Notes under the pieces: model-generated | Told to the model about the DNA's origin: nothing | Seen by the model: the letters and a program-made list of their open reading frames with translations, nothing else | Database searches by the model: none | Shown here: positions 44,401 through 53,973 of the stretch, in pieces | Layout of the letters: each line of letters starts with the position of its first letter | How positions within the stretch are numbered: the first letter of the stretch is position 1 | DNA from: Palsa-147 sp963771905 | GTDB lineage: Bacteria > Acidobacteriota > Terriglobia > Acidiferrales > UBA7541 | DNA length: 64,000 nt | Direction of reading: 5' to 3' | Assembly (NCBI GenBank): GCA_963771905.1 | Contig: CAVYVI010000009.1 | Coordinates: 682,001 to 746,000 of the forward strand | Program-made: the position numbers and the translations under genes

Positions 44401-46601
44401 CTCTAAATTTGGGCATGGTACTGGCGACAATCGGTGATTGGACTGGAGCAGTTGAGGCGGTAAATCGGGCGCTGACGCTCAGCCAACAGACCAAGAACGG
44501 CGCGACCGAATATCTGGCTGACGCAGAGTTGATGGGCATATATAGCGACCGAACGTCAAACCTAAAGGATTTCGACAAAGCACTCAAATATTACTCCGAT
44601 GCTGTTTCGCTAAAGAACTATTCAAATGCCTCTCTCATGCAACTGGATCTCCTTGAGATTTACCTCCAACGTGGGGAGTTCGCCAAAGCTGAATCGAGCG
44701 CGAAGCAGGGGATTGATGAATGCCGGCGCATCAAAGACGAAAATTGCCTGGCGAACGGGCTAATTAGTTTGGCGGAGGCCGAGCGTCACGAACAGAACCT
44801 TTCCGGCGCCGAAGAAGCATTGCGCAAGGCCAAGCCATTAGTTGACAGAGACGCGAGCTTCTATCTCTTGGGCAGGTATCTTTACGGACGTGCTGGCCTG
44901 GAACGCGCGAAGGGACGCCTCCGCGAGTCAGTATCTTCCTACGAGCAAGTTGTCAACATGATTGAGACCGTCAAAGAGGATAGCGCCCAACAATCGCAAG
45001 CAGGAGTTGAGGAAAGCTACGATTTTATTTATGGAGACCTGATAGACACTCTTTACGCGTTAGCTGAACAGTCGACCGGCGACAGCCACACGAAGGATTC
45101 AGAAGAAGCCTTGCGGTATTGCGAGTCCAACAAGGCTAGGCAATTCGATCAGGAGTGGGGACAAGCATTTGTCGCCAGGCTGCGGACGACCCTGCCCTCG
45201 AACTTGCAAGACGAAGAAACGTTGCTGATTCAAAGGAGAGACAGGCTTCGCGCAGAGCTGCGGTACTCCATTTCCAATTCACAGAGTCTTCCGGAACGAT
45301 CTCCTGTTGATATTCAAAAGGATCTGGATAGCGCGGAAAGAGACTTGAACAATTTTGTCGCATCTCTCAGAAGCACTCAACCCCGCTACGCCTCTTTGGC
45401 ATATCCCGAACCCATGTCTGTCGACTCGCTCCCTCTCCACAAGGGGGAGCTCGTTGTAGAGTTCAAAGTAACGGACGACGCCACCTTCGTTTGGATGATC
45501 GAGGGGTCTAATGCAGCGAGTCCTAGGTTAGTCTCCTTTTACAAGGCGCCTCAGAAACTCCAATGGATTGCTCAACGAGTGGAGAGCATTCGAGACGCTT
45601 TCAACACGGGCACTCCAGATCGCTATCAGGCGAAATATTCGGAAGAATTGTTCGATGCCTTGTTCCCCCCGAAGTATGCCAAAGAGCTTTGGAGCCATAC
45701 CTCCATAACCGTGATCCCCGATGATGTCCTGTTTCTAATTCCATTTGAAATCCTCTCCCCTCACGCCACGCAAGGTGACTTTGCACTGATAGCGACGCCG
45801 ATCAGGTATTATCCGTCGCTGGCTGCGTTACGCATTGCGCGCAGTAGCAGCCGGAGTACAGACTGGAAGGACGCATTTCTTGGAGTGGGGGACCCCATAA
45901 CGTCACCCGACGACTTGCGATATACACTCGTCACGGCCATGCCACAATCCAATGCAAGTACGCCTCCATCGGATAACTCGTCTATAGGTGGATTTGATCG
46001 GATCGCTGCAATCAAGAGCCGAGGATATTCGTTCGATAGACTTCCCGGCACAGCGAAGGAGGTCCAGGACATTGAGACTTTGGTCGAAGCGAGAGGTCAG
46101 CCTGCCAAAATCTTTCTCGGCCCGGACGCGACCAAATCACATGTCACGAGCACGGACCTAGCGCAGTTCCGATTCCTGCATTTTGCGACACATGGGGTAC
46201 TCCCTACTGAGGGCGGCATTCGAGAACCTTCTTTGATACTTTCCTTCGACGGAACGACTCCTCAAAGCATGCTGTTTAGTGTATCGGACATCTTGAGACT
46301 AAGCGTACGTGCCGACACAGTGGTTCTTTCCGCGTGCAACACTGGTTCTGGGCCAGTCAGCCGGGCCGAGGGCGTTATGAGTCTTGGTCGCGCCTTTATG
46401 ACGGCTGGAGCCCAAAGCGTGACCGTAAGCCTGTGGCAGGTGTCAGACAATTCGACCCAAATGTTCATGGAGGAATACTACAAGAATCTCCTTGACGGCA
46501 AGCCGAAGCCGGAGGCCCTCGGGCTTGCGCGGTCTTATCTTTTCTCGAAGGGTTTCAAGAATCCGTTCTTCTGGGGCCCGTTTGTCCTGATCGGAGAGTA
46601 A
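41487..46601 (+). CDS. TPR-CHAT protein (caspase-like peptidase)
   Basis: 1704 residues. Membrane or signal segment near the N-terminus (WLILILCILGLSFPAFCQ), then about 1300 residues of TPR repeats (for example ALSNLGNIYFAQNRFSEAAE), and a C-terminal CHAT domain. The catalytic dyad is visible as LHFATHG (His about 1569) and VVLSACNTG (Cys about 1617), with AGAQSVTVSLWQVSD after it. CHAT domains are caspase-like proteases activated by a partner; here the TPRs are the likely sensor. The start may be 41487 or 41511. It is convergent with a trypsin-like protease, 11 bp apart. Confidence 0.9.
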   Translation: MVFCPQPIMNAFGSLRLENRSWLILILCILGLSFPAFCQRMPDTARYVPPELQPADPEVRNMIQSARTDYEAGRYEIAFSEEKTALAIAEKKNLVGDKALAEEDVASGYFAAGNLEESIKSYRASLQDAIDSSNLVLQADVLVALSTSPQLQGNMPGALELLNSALDRANQSKNVFIKSRVLGELGRNQVLSGNLNEGRHSISQALEIDKANGYVYEALHTVYLAYAILAATPPTADPSLGIAKLEEARDLAMQKSSYIALILAESSLGQILIRKGEVSEGIRTLEAARDGKVFKDGKVVDMPVAFQVTISEPYMKATLLEGLAQGYGIAQETDKALQAWTELYSYSVASGMNVAEGEAALRLATLYRSKRDETNALKFYSIASETLRKLQDYIHLAQALNGEASFLIQLGKAEEAVPLEHEIAEIGRNIHNRQAQFFAEGALAEIYDPEGKLQDAKAALQQAEDLISPGPMDSEIDNKFVIEDYARSAVILKKLNDPIGEVIALEKGFATAAFIKDQNASDTFATSLQKEINSLHLETRIADSYKSGKLQDALLCSEILLIYNGPPKPPGNEQYWNLVLSLPFQIAAMPDGPSALANDLNALGPDLGIGRFPILDALSQHYLYSENKPELARRYAVQALSVLGSSWPVNGIKVRSVCTLAVAYSHTREIELAHDALGKCLEYSNEVNDSEVKVLAHGADVFVHLSLGETQDAEESLAYLRDLTPDDPALHQQLAASLVSAGDTEKALSEYELVLHIYEKKNLQSAIANTYRLMGIALESSASDQKLAIPDFDRASHIYEGLGDKAGEASTQLAVGEDLVKVKDNRDAENHLRSAIKLAQESGRKDVEALALSNLGNIYFAQNRFSEAAEFLQKDVEACERSGNSVSEVFALLELGLDYERQVNRDEALATYLKAKSLASNTGLDFVESSVQVRLGWFYFTIGRYEESVASFREATRVAEKAGDVPNLASASLNLGMVLATIGDWTGAVEAVNRALTLSQQTKNGATEYLADAELMGIYSDRTSNLKDFDKALKYYSDAVSLKNYSNASLMQLDLLEIYLQRGEFAKAESSAKQGIDECRRIKDENCLANGLISLAEAERHEQNLSGAEEALRKAKPLVDRDASFYLLGRYLYGRAGLERAKGRLRESVSSYEQVVNMIETVKEDSAQQSQAGVEESYDFIYGDLIDTLYALAEQSTGDSHTKDSEEALRYCESNKARQFDQEWGQAFVARLRTTLPSNLQDEETLLIQRRDRLRAELRYSISNSQSLPERSPVDIQKDLDSAERDLNNFVASLRSTQPRYASLAYPEPMSVDSLPLHKGELVVEFKVTDDATFVWMIEGSNAASPRLVSFYKAPQKLQWIAQRVESIRDAFNTGTPDRYQAKYSEELFDALFPPKYAKELWSHTSITVIPDDVLFLIPFEILSPHATQGDFALIATPIRYYPSLAALRIARSSSRSTDWKDAFLGVGDPITSPDDLRYTLVTAMPQSNASTPPSDNSSIGGFDRIAAIKSRGYSFDRLPGTAKEVQDIETLVEARGQPAKIFLGPDATKSHVTSTDLAQFRFLHFATHGVLPTEGGIREPSLILSFDGTTPQSMLFSVSDILRLSVRADTVVLSACNTGSGPVSRAEGVMSLGRAFMTAGAQSVTVSLWQVSDNSTQMFMEEYYKNLLDGKPKPEALGLARSYLFSKGFKNPFFWGPFVLIGE

Positions 46602-46612
46602 AACTCAATTCT

Positions 46613-47824
46613 TCAATTTGAAGTGAAGACATCCGGAACAGCAGCGCTTCCTTGTCCTCTTACTGAGGCCCCTCCTCGCAACACGATCATCCATTCGCCG
46701 AAGCCGCCAAACGAATTCGGTTTCCACGCGGCCACTTGCGTTCCGTCTGTCGTCTCCGTTCTGAGCGAGAGCGGGTTTCCTTTTCCGTCGGAGATCAAAT
46801 AACAAATCAGATCCGAATAACTCTCCCTTTGAACATTGCGCCCGTCTGGTAGCCGAGCCGTAGAAAATTCAGCATCCGGGGATTTCGGTTCGGGATTGCC
46901 GCCTCTCGTATTGAGTGCCATCGCTTCCGACAGAAACTTTTGGATTACGTCAGACGCGATCGCGTAGTCGAGATTCTGACCCTCCTCTCCCATCGCAACG
47001 AGGCCAAGGAGCTTGCCCTGATCGTCAACGACTGGCCCCCCAGAATTACCTGGATTAATTGCGGTCTGCAGTTGAAGCACTTTTGCTTCGTGCTTTGATC
47101 CGTCGGAATAGGTCCAGTCGTAATCGTCTCGCACCTGACTGACGACTCCCGTGCTATATGACCAGAGATTTCCTCTCGGATGTCCGATCACGTGTATATC
47201 TTCAGCCACCTGAACCGAGGATATATTTCCAATCGCAACAGAACGGAGATTCGAGGGAGGTTCGACGATACGAAGTAAGGCTAGGTCGGTCACTTCATCT
47301 TGAGCGATGAGGCGAGCACCATATCCACTATTTTCCTCGATATCCGCCCGTCCTTCCGGCTTCAAGAAGACAACCGCCCCGCGATAGCCATCGATGACAT
47401 GCCAGTTTGTCAATACGTCGCCTGATGAGTTCAAGATCACGCCGGCACCTAGTCCGGATGGCTCAAATTTTTCGTTTTTCACATCTCCGGTGATGACGAT
47501 CACGACACTTGGAGAGACGCTTCTGAAAACCGCGATGCCCGAGGCGCCTCTCGTGAGTATCGGCTCATGATAGCTTGGAAGAATCTGCTTACCCTGAGCA
47601 TATGCACGACCGAGTCTGATCGTGGTCACGAGGTCTTGATAAGAAGGAGTATTAATTAGACTTGGTGGACTCGCTTTCTGATAGGGGAGTACTTTCAGTT
47701 CATCAAGTTTGGGGACGTCGTCAGAAACACCTTGGGCATGAACGTTCCGCGCGCCGACGACTAGAGACAGAGCCACCGCGAGCAGGCTCGCTCTGCGAGA
47801 CCGGAATAGCGGTTTGGATCGCAT
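46613..47824 (-). CDS. Trypsin-like (S1C-type) serine protease, exported
   Basis: 403 residues. Signal peptide (RASLLAVALSLVVGARNVHAQ), then the protease with its triad: His142 in VLTNWHVI, Asp180 in EVTDLALLRI and Ser261 in NPGNSGGPVV, an HtrA-type active site. No PDZ domain follows; instead there is a C-terminal stretch of about 110 unrecognised residues. The start at 47824 (GAGAG before the ATG) is preferred over an in-frame TTG at 47848. Ends 11 bp from the CHAT gene, tail to tail; a functional link is possible but not shown. Confidence 0.85.
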   Translation of the reverse strand: MRSKPLFRSRRASLLAVALSLVVGARNVHAQGVSDDVPKLDELKVLPYQKASPPSLINTPSYQDLVTTIRLGRAYAQGKQILPSYHEPILTRGASGIAVFRSVSPSVVIVITGDVKNEKFEPSGLGAGVILNSSGDVLTNWHVIDGYRGAVVFLKPEGRADIEENSGYGARLIAQDEVTDLALLRIVEPPSNLRSVAIGNISSVQVAEDIHVIGHPRGNLWSYSTGVVSQVRDDYDWTYSDGSKHEAKVLQLQTAINPGNSGGPVVDDQGKLLGLVAMGEEGQNLDYAIASDVIQKFLSEAMALNTRGGNPEPKSPDAEFSTARLPDGRNVQRESYSDLICYLISDGKGNPLSLRTETTDGTQVAAWKPNSFGGFGEWMIVLRGGASVRGQGSAAVPDVFTSN

Positions 47825-48353
47825 CTCTCTTGCCTTTCTGTCGAACAACTCTCAGCGAGTATCTGTGCCATCCGAGGCAGTGTCAAGCAAATGCGAATTA
47901 ACTGAAAGTGAAATCAATGGGAGTGCCAGTTATTTCGGCGAAGCCGAGACCGTGGAAAATTTCCCGGATGCAACGGCAAAATGCGCAAGCGGACAGGCTC
48001 GCCCCAACCTCTAGGTAATGACCTGAGTATCGGAACCGTGATCGGCGACCGGGTTTCTCTACACCCGCTCTTGGCCGCGAGAAGTTTTTCGACTCGCGAG
48101 ACCTGCGAACGACGTTTCATTGACAAACGGCAGGTTGAAAGTAAATCGTCCCTTTCCAAAAGCCCGAAGCGAAGGCTCTACGTGATGGGCGCTGAAATTG
48201 GGGTTGCATCGAACTCGTGTCGTCTTAGGCGCAAAGGCTCTCAGTTGATAATCGGAGCCAGAGAATGCGGCCCCGCCGGTCGTACCGATACGCCCTCGGA
48301 CAGACTACCCAAACGCCTCCGAAGTATCTCCAAACGCTCGACTGCGAAAAGGG
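47825..48353. other. Intergenic region, no convincing gene
   Basis: 529 bp between the protease start and the kinase stop. Short open frames exist but have no RBS or recognisable family. It should hold the promoter for the protease. Confidence 0.45.
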
Positions 48354-51300
48354 CTATTGAGTGGTGGTTGCAGCGACGATCGGGCTGAGATCGCTACGCT
48401 TTGCGACAGTGTTGCCGCCGGATTCTTTCTGAATGTCAGCGAGGATGCGGCGGGCTTCATCGAAATGGCTCGCGGCCTCTTTTGCATTTCCTGTCAGCTG
48501 AAAGTCGCGTCCAATAAGGTAGTGGCTCTGGGCAAGGAGAGCGCGCAAGCTGAGTTTGTCGGCGCGATTAAACGCGCGCTGGAGTTCTTGCTCGGCCTGC
48601 AAGTAACTTTTGGCGTTCGTGAGGGCTTCGGCCAGATAGATAGAACATTCCACGGAAAGGTACGCCGCGCCGAGGGAGTCCGCCTCCGCGGCAAGTCCAC
48701 GCAGCGTTTTAGCGGCTGATGCCGAACCGCCTTGCGCGACGTCGAGTTTCGCTTGATTGAACTTCGAGAGCAAAATTAGCTGACGGTCGGTCGTGTACGA
48801 GGCCACCTGCAAGGCACTCGCATACAGAGGCGCGGCGGATTTGTAATCGCCCTGGTAAAAGAAATTGTCGCCCTGATCGTTGAGGGTCTGGGCCATTGTC
48901 GCAGCGTTTTTCAAATCGCGCGCCTGAGTGGCGGCCTCGTCCAAGACCGTACTGGCGAGTTCGCTCTTTCCGATTTCGGCCAGAGCTCTGCCGTCGTCGC
49001 TCAGAATTTCAGCAAACCAGTAGCCGGTTTCGTGAATGTCGCGTAGCGTCTGTAGAGAGTCGTCTTCGGAATTAAGCGCCGCACCGAATCGCCCCTGATA
49101 ACCAAAGAGCATACCCAAGCTAGCAGACTCGATGGCCGCGCCGTGTTTATCGCCAACGCTTTGCCAGATATCGAGCGCTCGTAGGTACTGCGCAGTGGCC
49201 TGATCGAATTGGCCCATTTTTACCGAGGTTTCAGCGAGGTTGTGAAGAGTAGCCGCGATGTCATTGGGCATTTTGAGTTTTTCGCGGAGTTGAAGTGCCT
49301 GCCCGAGATAAGCACGTGCATTCTCGTAGTCGCCCTTGAATAAGTAAGTGTTGCCGATGCTATTTAAGGCCAGACCTTCATTGGTCTCGTTGCCAACGTC
49401 CCTTTGGATCTGAAGAGATTCCTTCAGATATTTCAGCGCCTGGTCGTATTGTCCGCGATCGTCGGAGAATTGGGCGAGATCAGTAAGGACGTCGCTGGTT
49501 CCCGATTTGTCTCCGATATCCCTGCGCAATTGCAGCGCTTCATTGAAGTCCTTAAGGGCGGCATCGGACTTTCCAACGGTGGCCTCGGTTTGGGCGATGC
49601 TTTCGAGACTGTCGGAGATTCCACGCTTCAAGCCGAGACGCCGTTTGATCTCGAGCGATTCCTGAAAATTGCGTAGCGCGTCGTCGGGCTTGTTCAGAAC
49701 AGAGTAGGCCACGCCGATGGCCTGCAAAATTTGGGCCTTCTCTTCATCGTTGCCAAGCTCGATCGCCATGCTTTGGGCTTGATTGAGGAATTCGAGGCCG
49801 CTTTGGGCATCGCCGATTTCGATATCCACGCGGCCCATGGCGAGCAAGCCGTCGACGCGCTTCGGATCCAGCTTCAGAACTTTGGAGAAATTGTCGCGCG
49901 CTTTGTCAAATGCCCCCGTGCTTTCTTGAAGACGGCCCAGCTCGAAGAGCACATCCGGATTATCCGGCGACACCTTGGCCAGGTTTGTATAGGATTCAAT
50001 CGCTCTCGGATAATTCTTCAGGATTTCATCGCGACGGGCGAAGATAATATATTTTTCCTGGTCCGGAAGCTTGTCGCTCAGCTCGAGGGCCTTTCGTGAA
50101 TCCTCCTCCCCCTGGCTGTCGTACCCTAGGTTCGCCCAGGCCTGCGCGAGCTGCGAATACGCGAGCGCGAATTGCGGATCTTCGGTCGTGGAAGCCTGAA
50201 ATTGCTTGATGGCCTCAAGGTTGTTGCCCTGACGCGCCAGCTGGAGCCCCTCGTTGTAGTCGCGAAGAGCTGGCAGCGACGAGGAAGATGGCTTGAAGGA
50301 CTGCGCCTGAAGTTCTTTGACGGCGCCGCTGGAGAGCGCGAGATTCTGGCGAATATCTCCCGCCAAACGATCGACGGCGGATAGGATTTCCTTTTCGTTA
50401 GCGGCATCCGCCTTGAGCGTCGTCGTGTGATTGCGCTTGAGATCCTGAACCGTGGCGTCGATGCGGAACTGATCCCCGAACTTGGCGTATTGCCCCCAAA
50501 CGACGGTATCGGCATTACTGAATTCCGCGAAGCGGCTGATTGTGTGCGCGTCGAGGGTCGTATCCGGCGAAATGCGCAAATCGCGCATAATTTGGCTCAC
50601 GCGCTCTGGGGAAACGGTGCGAAGGCGAGACGACTGGCCGACATCTGTGCTCAACATTTCGGCGACGCTCGACCCCAGCCAGTCGAGCGACGCATCGCCG
50701 GAGGCATTACGAAACGGAAGTATCGCAAGCGACATCGCGGGCGCCTGGACTTGCGTCTGTGAAGATCCGGAAAACAGCCGCGTCCGGAAAACGATGCCAG
50801 CGGCGGCGAGAACCACAACAACCGCGCCCGCGGCGGCCCAGATTTTCCAGGACGCTGGCAGCGGACGTGGCGCGGTCGTAATCTCAACTGACTTGGATGA
50901 TCCACCGAGCCACGATTCGAGGTCCTGCCGAATTTCAGCCGCGGATTGATATCGAAGCGCGGGATCAATCTGCAGGCACTTCACGGTGACATCGTTGAGG
51001 AACTGCGGAATCGACGGATCCTCTTCGATCGGAGGCCGAGGCTTTTCGCGCGTGCGCTTGAACATGGCGCCCTGCACGGTGTCGGCCTTATACGGCATAT
51101 TGCCCGTGAGCAATTGGTAGAGAATGACGCCAAGCGTGAAAAGATCGGAACGGGCGTCGACGTGCTCGCCCATAACCTGTTCCGGCGACATATATTCCGG
51201 AGTGCCGAGGAGCGCTCCTGTCTGCGTCATGCCGCCCATCTCGGTAGAGCGCGCGATGCCGAAGTCCATCACCGAAACTCTTCCCTGCTTGTCCAGCATG

Positions 51301-51941
51301 ATGTTCTGCGGCTTCAGATCGCGATGGACCACGCCTTCGCCGTGTGCAGCTTCCAGCGCCAGGCACACTTGCTCAATGATGCGCACCGTTTCTTCGTAGC
51401 CTAATTTGCCCTTCTCGACGACGAGGGACTTCAGATCCTGTCCCTCGATGTACTCCATCGTGATGTACTTGATGCCGTCGGCTTCCCCGAGATCGAAAAT
51501 GCGAATGACGTTCTTGTGAGTGACCTGGCGCGCGAGAATCAGCTCCTGTTTGAATCTTTCGAGGATTTCCGGACGCGCGGCGAGTTCGGGGCGGATGACT
51601 TTCAGCGCGACGAATCGCTTTAGCTCACGATCGGTGGCTTTGTAAACGGCGCCCATGCCACCCTGACCCAGAAGCTGGATAATTTCGTAGCGCGTGCCAA
51701 GGATCGTACCGGGAGCGAGCGCGGTCGCAGACGGACTCAGATTTCCAGTGTCGAGAGTCTGCGCCGGAACCGACCAGACTTTTCTAACTTCGTTTGTGGG
51801 AGTGGGCGTAGCATTGGCAACATCCGTGACAGCCACTCCCAACGTCGTGCCGTCGAGATCCAGATCAAGCGCGGTGTCGCACTTGGAGCAGCGAAGAGCA
51901 TCGGGAGGGTTGTGGGAATGACATTGGGGACATTCCACCAT
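48354..51941 (-). CDS. Membrane Ser/Thr protein kinase with TPR sensor
   Basis: 1195 residues. N-terminal zinc ribbon (CPQCHSHNPPDALRCSKC), then a Hanks-type kinase with all main motifs: LGQGGMGAVYKA, VALKVI (ATP-binding Lys), HRDLKPQN, DFGIA and GTPEYMSPEQ. A single transmembrane helix (about 370-390, WAAAGAVVVVLAAAGIVF) is followed by an extracytoplasmic TolB-N-like segment (LAILPFRNASGDASLDW) and about 700 residues of TPR repeats. The layout is typical of acidobacterial kinases. It probably phosphorylates cytoplasmic targets in response to a signal sensed by the exported TPR region. Intact and monocistronic. Confidence 0.92.
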   Translation of the reverse strand: MVECPQCHSHNPPDALRCSKCDTALDLDLDGTTLGVAVTDVANATPTPTNEVRKVWSVPAQTLDTGNLSPSATALAPGTILGTRYEIIQLLGQGGMGAVYKATDRELKRFVALKVIRPELAARPEILERFKQELILARQVTHKNVIRIFDLGEADGIKYITMEYIEGQDLKSLVVEKGKLGYEETVRIIEQVCLALEAAHGEGVVHRDLKPQNIMLDKQGRVSVMDFGIARSTEMGGMTQTGALLGTPEYMSPEQVMGEHVDARSDLFTLGVILYQLLTGNMPYKADTVQGAMFKRTREKPRPPIEEDPSIPQFLNDVTVKCLQIDPALRYQSAAEIRQDLESWLGGSSKSVEITTAPRPLPASWKIWAAAGAVVVVLAAAGIVFRTRLFSGSSQTQVQAPAMSLAILPFRNASGDASLDWLGSSVAEMLSTDVGQSSRLRTVSPERVSQIMRDLRISPDTTLDAHTISRFAEFSNADTVVWGQYAKFGDQFRIDATVQDLKRNHTTTLKADAANEKEILSAVDRLAGDIRQNLALSSGAVKELQAQSFKPSSSSLPALRDYNEGLQLARQGNNLEAIKQFQASTTEDPQFALAYSQLAQAWANLGYDSQGEEDSRKALELSDKLPDQEKYIIFARRDEILKNYPRAIESYTNLAKVSPDNPDVLFELGRLQESTGAFDKARDNFSKVLKLDPKRVDGLLAMGRVDIEIGDAQSGLEFLNQAQSMAIELGNDEEKAQILQAIGVAYSVLNKPDDALRNFQESLEIKRRLGLKRGISDSLESIAQTEATVGKSDAALKDFNEALQLRRDIGDKSGTSDVLTDLAQFSDDRGQYDQALKYLKESLQIQRDVGNETNEGLALNSIGNTYLFKGDYENARAYLGQALQLREKLKMPNDIAATLHNLAETSVKMGQFDQATAQYLRALDIWQSVGDKHGAAIESASLGMLFGYQGRFGAALNSEDDSLQTLRDIHETGYWFAEILSDDGRALAEIGKSELASTVLDEAATQARDLKNAATMAQTLNDQGDNFFYQGDYKSAAPLYASALQVASYTTDRQLILLSKFNQAKLDVAQGGSASAAKTLRGLAAEADSLGAAYLSVECSIYLAEALTNAKSYLQAEQELQRAFNRADKLSLRALLAQSHYLIGRDFQLTGNAKEAASHFDEARRILADIQKESGGNTVAKRSDLSPIVAATTTQ

Positions 51942-52059
51942 AAATTGGCGCCATATGAACCAATTAGTGAACTAGGACAGTATGGCTTCCGCGAGAGAAA
52001 ATCAAGCTTGTTGGGATTCTGCGCTTAGCGTGCGGACCGAATCGATGCTTCGCGGCGCT

Positions 52060-52107
52060 CGCATCAGATTGAGGCCTCGTTCGATGCCAAATGTGGGCCG
52101 AGATTGC
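52060..52107 (+). pseudogene. Short relic of the 140-residue accessory gene
   Basis: About 47 bp match 40838-40884 of the unit 3 accessory gene with seven differences (CGCATCAGAT, then GATGCC and CCGAGATTG in both). The surrounding frame is closed. It extends the footprint of the recombinase-unit family beyond the island. Confidence 0.5.
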
Positions 52108-52132
52108 TGCTCCCTGCTATTGATTGCGCAGC

Positions 52133-52771
52133 TTAGTGCTTGGTCCAGTCCGCAAGGATTAGTTCACACGCCTTCTTCGCGTCTCCCTTGATACTTCCGC
52201 CCTCTTTGGTTCTTGATATAAGGTCACCATCTTTGTTCGCGATCTGGATCTGATTGTCACGTGCGAAACCGTGTTCAGAGTGATTCAACAGGACGGTGTA
52301 GTCGGCCGTGTTTTGATTAACTGTTATTCTTACGTCGGGACAGTTCTTCTCAAAATCCTTGGCCATTTCCATCGACTGGTCTCGTTCGGCGTTCCGGTTG
52401 CTACCTTTGCTCGCTGATGAAATGTAGACGCGAGGGTTACCGGCTGAATGCGCAGGAGCGGTGGGAGCTTCTGCCGGGGGTGCCGCTGCGGTTGATGTAG
52501 CACCCGTGACGGGTGCAGTCTGCGCCACTCCTGAAGCCTTCTTCACAATCGCCGCGACCACCGTGTCGCTGACGTCCGCCTTCTTCAGAGCAATCAGACC
52601 ATCGGGAGAGGTGTCATAAGTGCCTGGCTGGGAGTTGATCGTCGAGATAATCAGTTCGTCTGACAGTCCGGCCTTCACCAGCTTAATGACAGCGTCATTA
52701 TTCAGCGACTGCTGTGCCACCAGCAGAGAACACGAAGCCAGGAACAAAATTGCAAGAAAACCCTTGCGCAT
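52133..52771 (-). CDS. Exported hypothetical protein with helical N-terminal domain
   Basis: 212 residues. Signal peptide (FLAILFLASCSLLVAQ), then a helical segment (NNDAVIKLVKAGLSDELIIS, later ALKKADVSDTVVAAIVKK) seen at the start of many acidobacterial exported proteins, an Ala/Pro-rich linker, and a C-terminal alpha/beta domain (PDVRITVNQNTADYTVLLNH) like those of small lipoproteins of the GNA1162/DUF799 style. Start at 52771, with AAGGAG eight bases upstream. Function unknown. Confidence 0.7.
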   Translation of the reverse strand: MRKGFLAILFLASCSLLVAQQSLNNDAVIKLVKAGLSDELIISTINSQPGTYDTSPDGLIALKKADVSDTVVAAIVKKASGVAQTAPVTGATSTAAAPPAEAPTAPAHSAGNPRVYISSASKGSNRNAERDQSMEMAKDFEKNCPDVRITVNQNTADYTVLLNHSEHGFARDNQIQIANKDGDLISRTKEGGSIKGDAKKACELILADWTKH

Positions 52772-53162
52772 ATAACTTCTCCTTTCTTTGCAGAACATTC
52801 AGCCAGGGTTCCATATCGCGTCCTCAGTGCCGCGCCAGTATACTCCCAAGTACTTCCCCTGGGTCGATTCTTGCACCTGTGTGATTCTACTGATCGTTAA
52901 CTATGACGATGATTTCAGCGTCTTAATTACATTCCCGGCTAAGAAATAATATAAATGTCTCACGAACTGGCTGTGATATACCTTGCACTTTCGAGGACCC
53001 TTTACCAATGGGTAAGCGACTCCCCTCGTTCCTGCTTTTCTCGATGATTGCGCGTGCTGGCGGGCTTGCTTGCATCGGGTTGCCTCGCTCCACCCCGCTC
53101 ACGTCGACTGTGCTACTATTCTGCTCCGAACATCCTGTCCACTCGTTTCAGGAGGATCCCGC
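52772..53162. other. Intergenic region, no gene seen
   Basis: 391 bp between divergent genes. No supported open frame; presumably the two promoters. A moderately AT-rich stretch runs at 52900-52990. Confidence 0.45.
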
Positions 53163-53621
53163 ATGCAAACTAGCTTTGCTGGGCTCGCATTTGTGGCTGT
53201 GCTCACTCTCGTCCCCAAGGTGGTGACCGCACAAACTGCCACTGTGCCTTGCACCGAAAAAGGCATCCGTGATGCCATTCAGAACCGCACCATCAAATAC
53301 ACCGACGACACGTTTTTCTGGTCCGGGGCGTTTGACAAGCCGCTGATTGGGACTGCCGCGACGAAAGAGGCTTCCAAAAAAGTTTCCGCAGAGCGGAAGC
53401 ACGAGGTGCCGGTGGAACAACCGCAACGCATCGAGGTTTCCAGTGCGGGAGATATGGCCTACGAGTACGGCGCCGGTTCAGTCAGCTACGAGGAGGTAAA
53501 GACCGGCAAGCACGTCTCGTTTCAGATCGCATATGTTCGAGTCTGGAAGTCGGCAGATGGCGAGTGCAAGGCTGCAGCATCCATGTTCAAACCAATAGAA
53601 AGCACAATCCAGACTAAGTAA
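53163..53621 (+). CDS. Exported SnoaL/DUF4440-like protein
   Basis: 152 residues. Signal peptide (AGLAFVAVLTLVPKVVTAQ) and a domain with the NTF2-like look (IRDAIQNRTIKYTDDTFFW, then AGDMAYEYGAGSVSYEE and IAYVRVWKSADGECKA). GGAGG is seven bases upstream of the ATG; an upstream in-frame start at 53070 lacks one. Similar to DUF4440/SnoaL proteins, which bind small molecules or act as isomerases; no catalytic assignment can be made. Confidence 0.7.
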   Translation: MQTSFAGLAFVAVLTLVPKVVTAQTATVPCTEKGIRDAIQNRTIKYTDDTFFWSGAFDKPLIGTAATKEASKKVSAERKHEVPVEQPQRIEVSSAGDMAYEYGAGSVSYEEVKTGKHVSFQIAYVRVWKSADGECKAAASMFKPIESTIQTK

Positions 53622-53973
53622 AAACGCATTGGCAGCCGGGAGCGAGCACCCACGCCTCGGCGCAGCCTGATCCGCAAGCAGTCAAAGCCTTTGTGACCAG
53701 CGCCACGTATCTCTCTTGAATCAAACACAAGCAGCCATTCCTGGAACCGGCTCAGTTTTGATTCTCGGTCCATTCGGTCCAACGCCGCCTGATTCCCGAA
53801 CCGGCCAAGCCGTTTGAAAAACAGATGTTTTGTGAACCTCCAGATCACTCTTCTCTTTGCCTGGTAAATCAGCCGGTTAGCATGACGCTTGCCGAGAGGT
53901 TTGTTGAACACCCGCGTAGGCAAGCCGGCAAACTGGAAAGGTGGATTTAGGCATTTGCGGAGGAAACTCGCCC
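53622..53973. other. Intergenic region, uncertain minus-strand frame
   Basis: 352 bp. A minus-strand open frame (53522-53923, start MPTRVFNKPLGKRHANRLIY) is present but overlaps the upstream gene by 100 bp, has no RBS and matches no family known to me, so it is not called. Confidence 0.35.

Noticed and set aside
47981..48388. 135-codon plus-strand open frame between the protease and kinase
   Set aside because: Basic low-complexity sequence, no RBS and partly antisense to the kinase 3' end.
53522..53923. 133-codon minus-strand open frame
   Set aside because: No RBS, no family, and it overlaps the exported gene at 53163 by 100 bp. Codon third positions are GC-rich, so it is not fully excluded.
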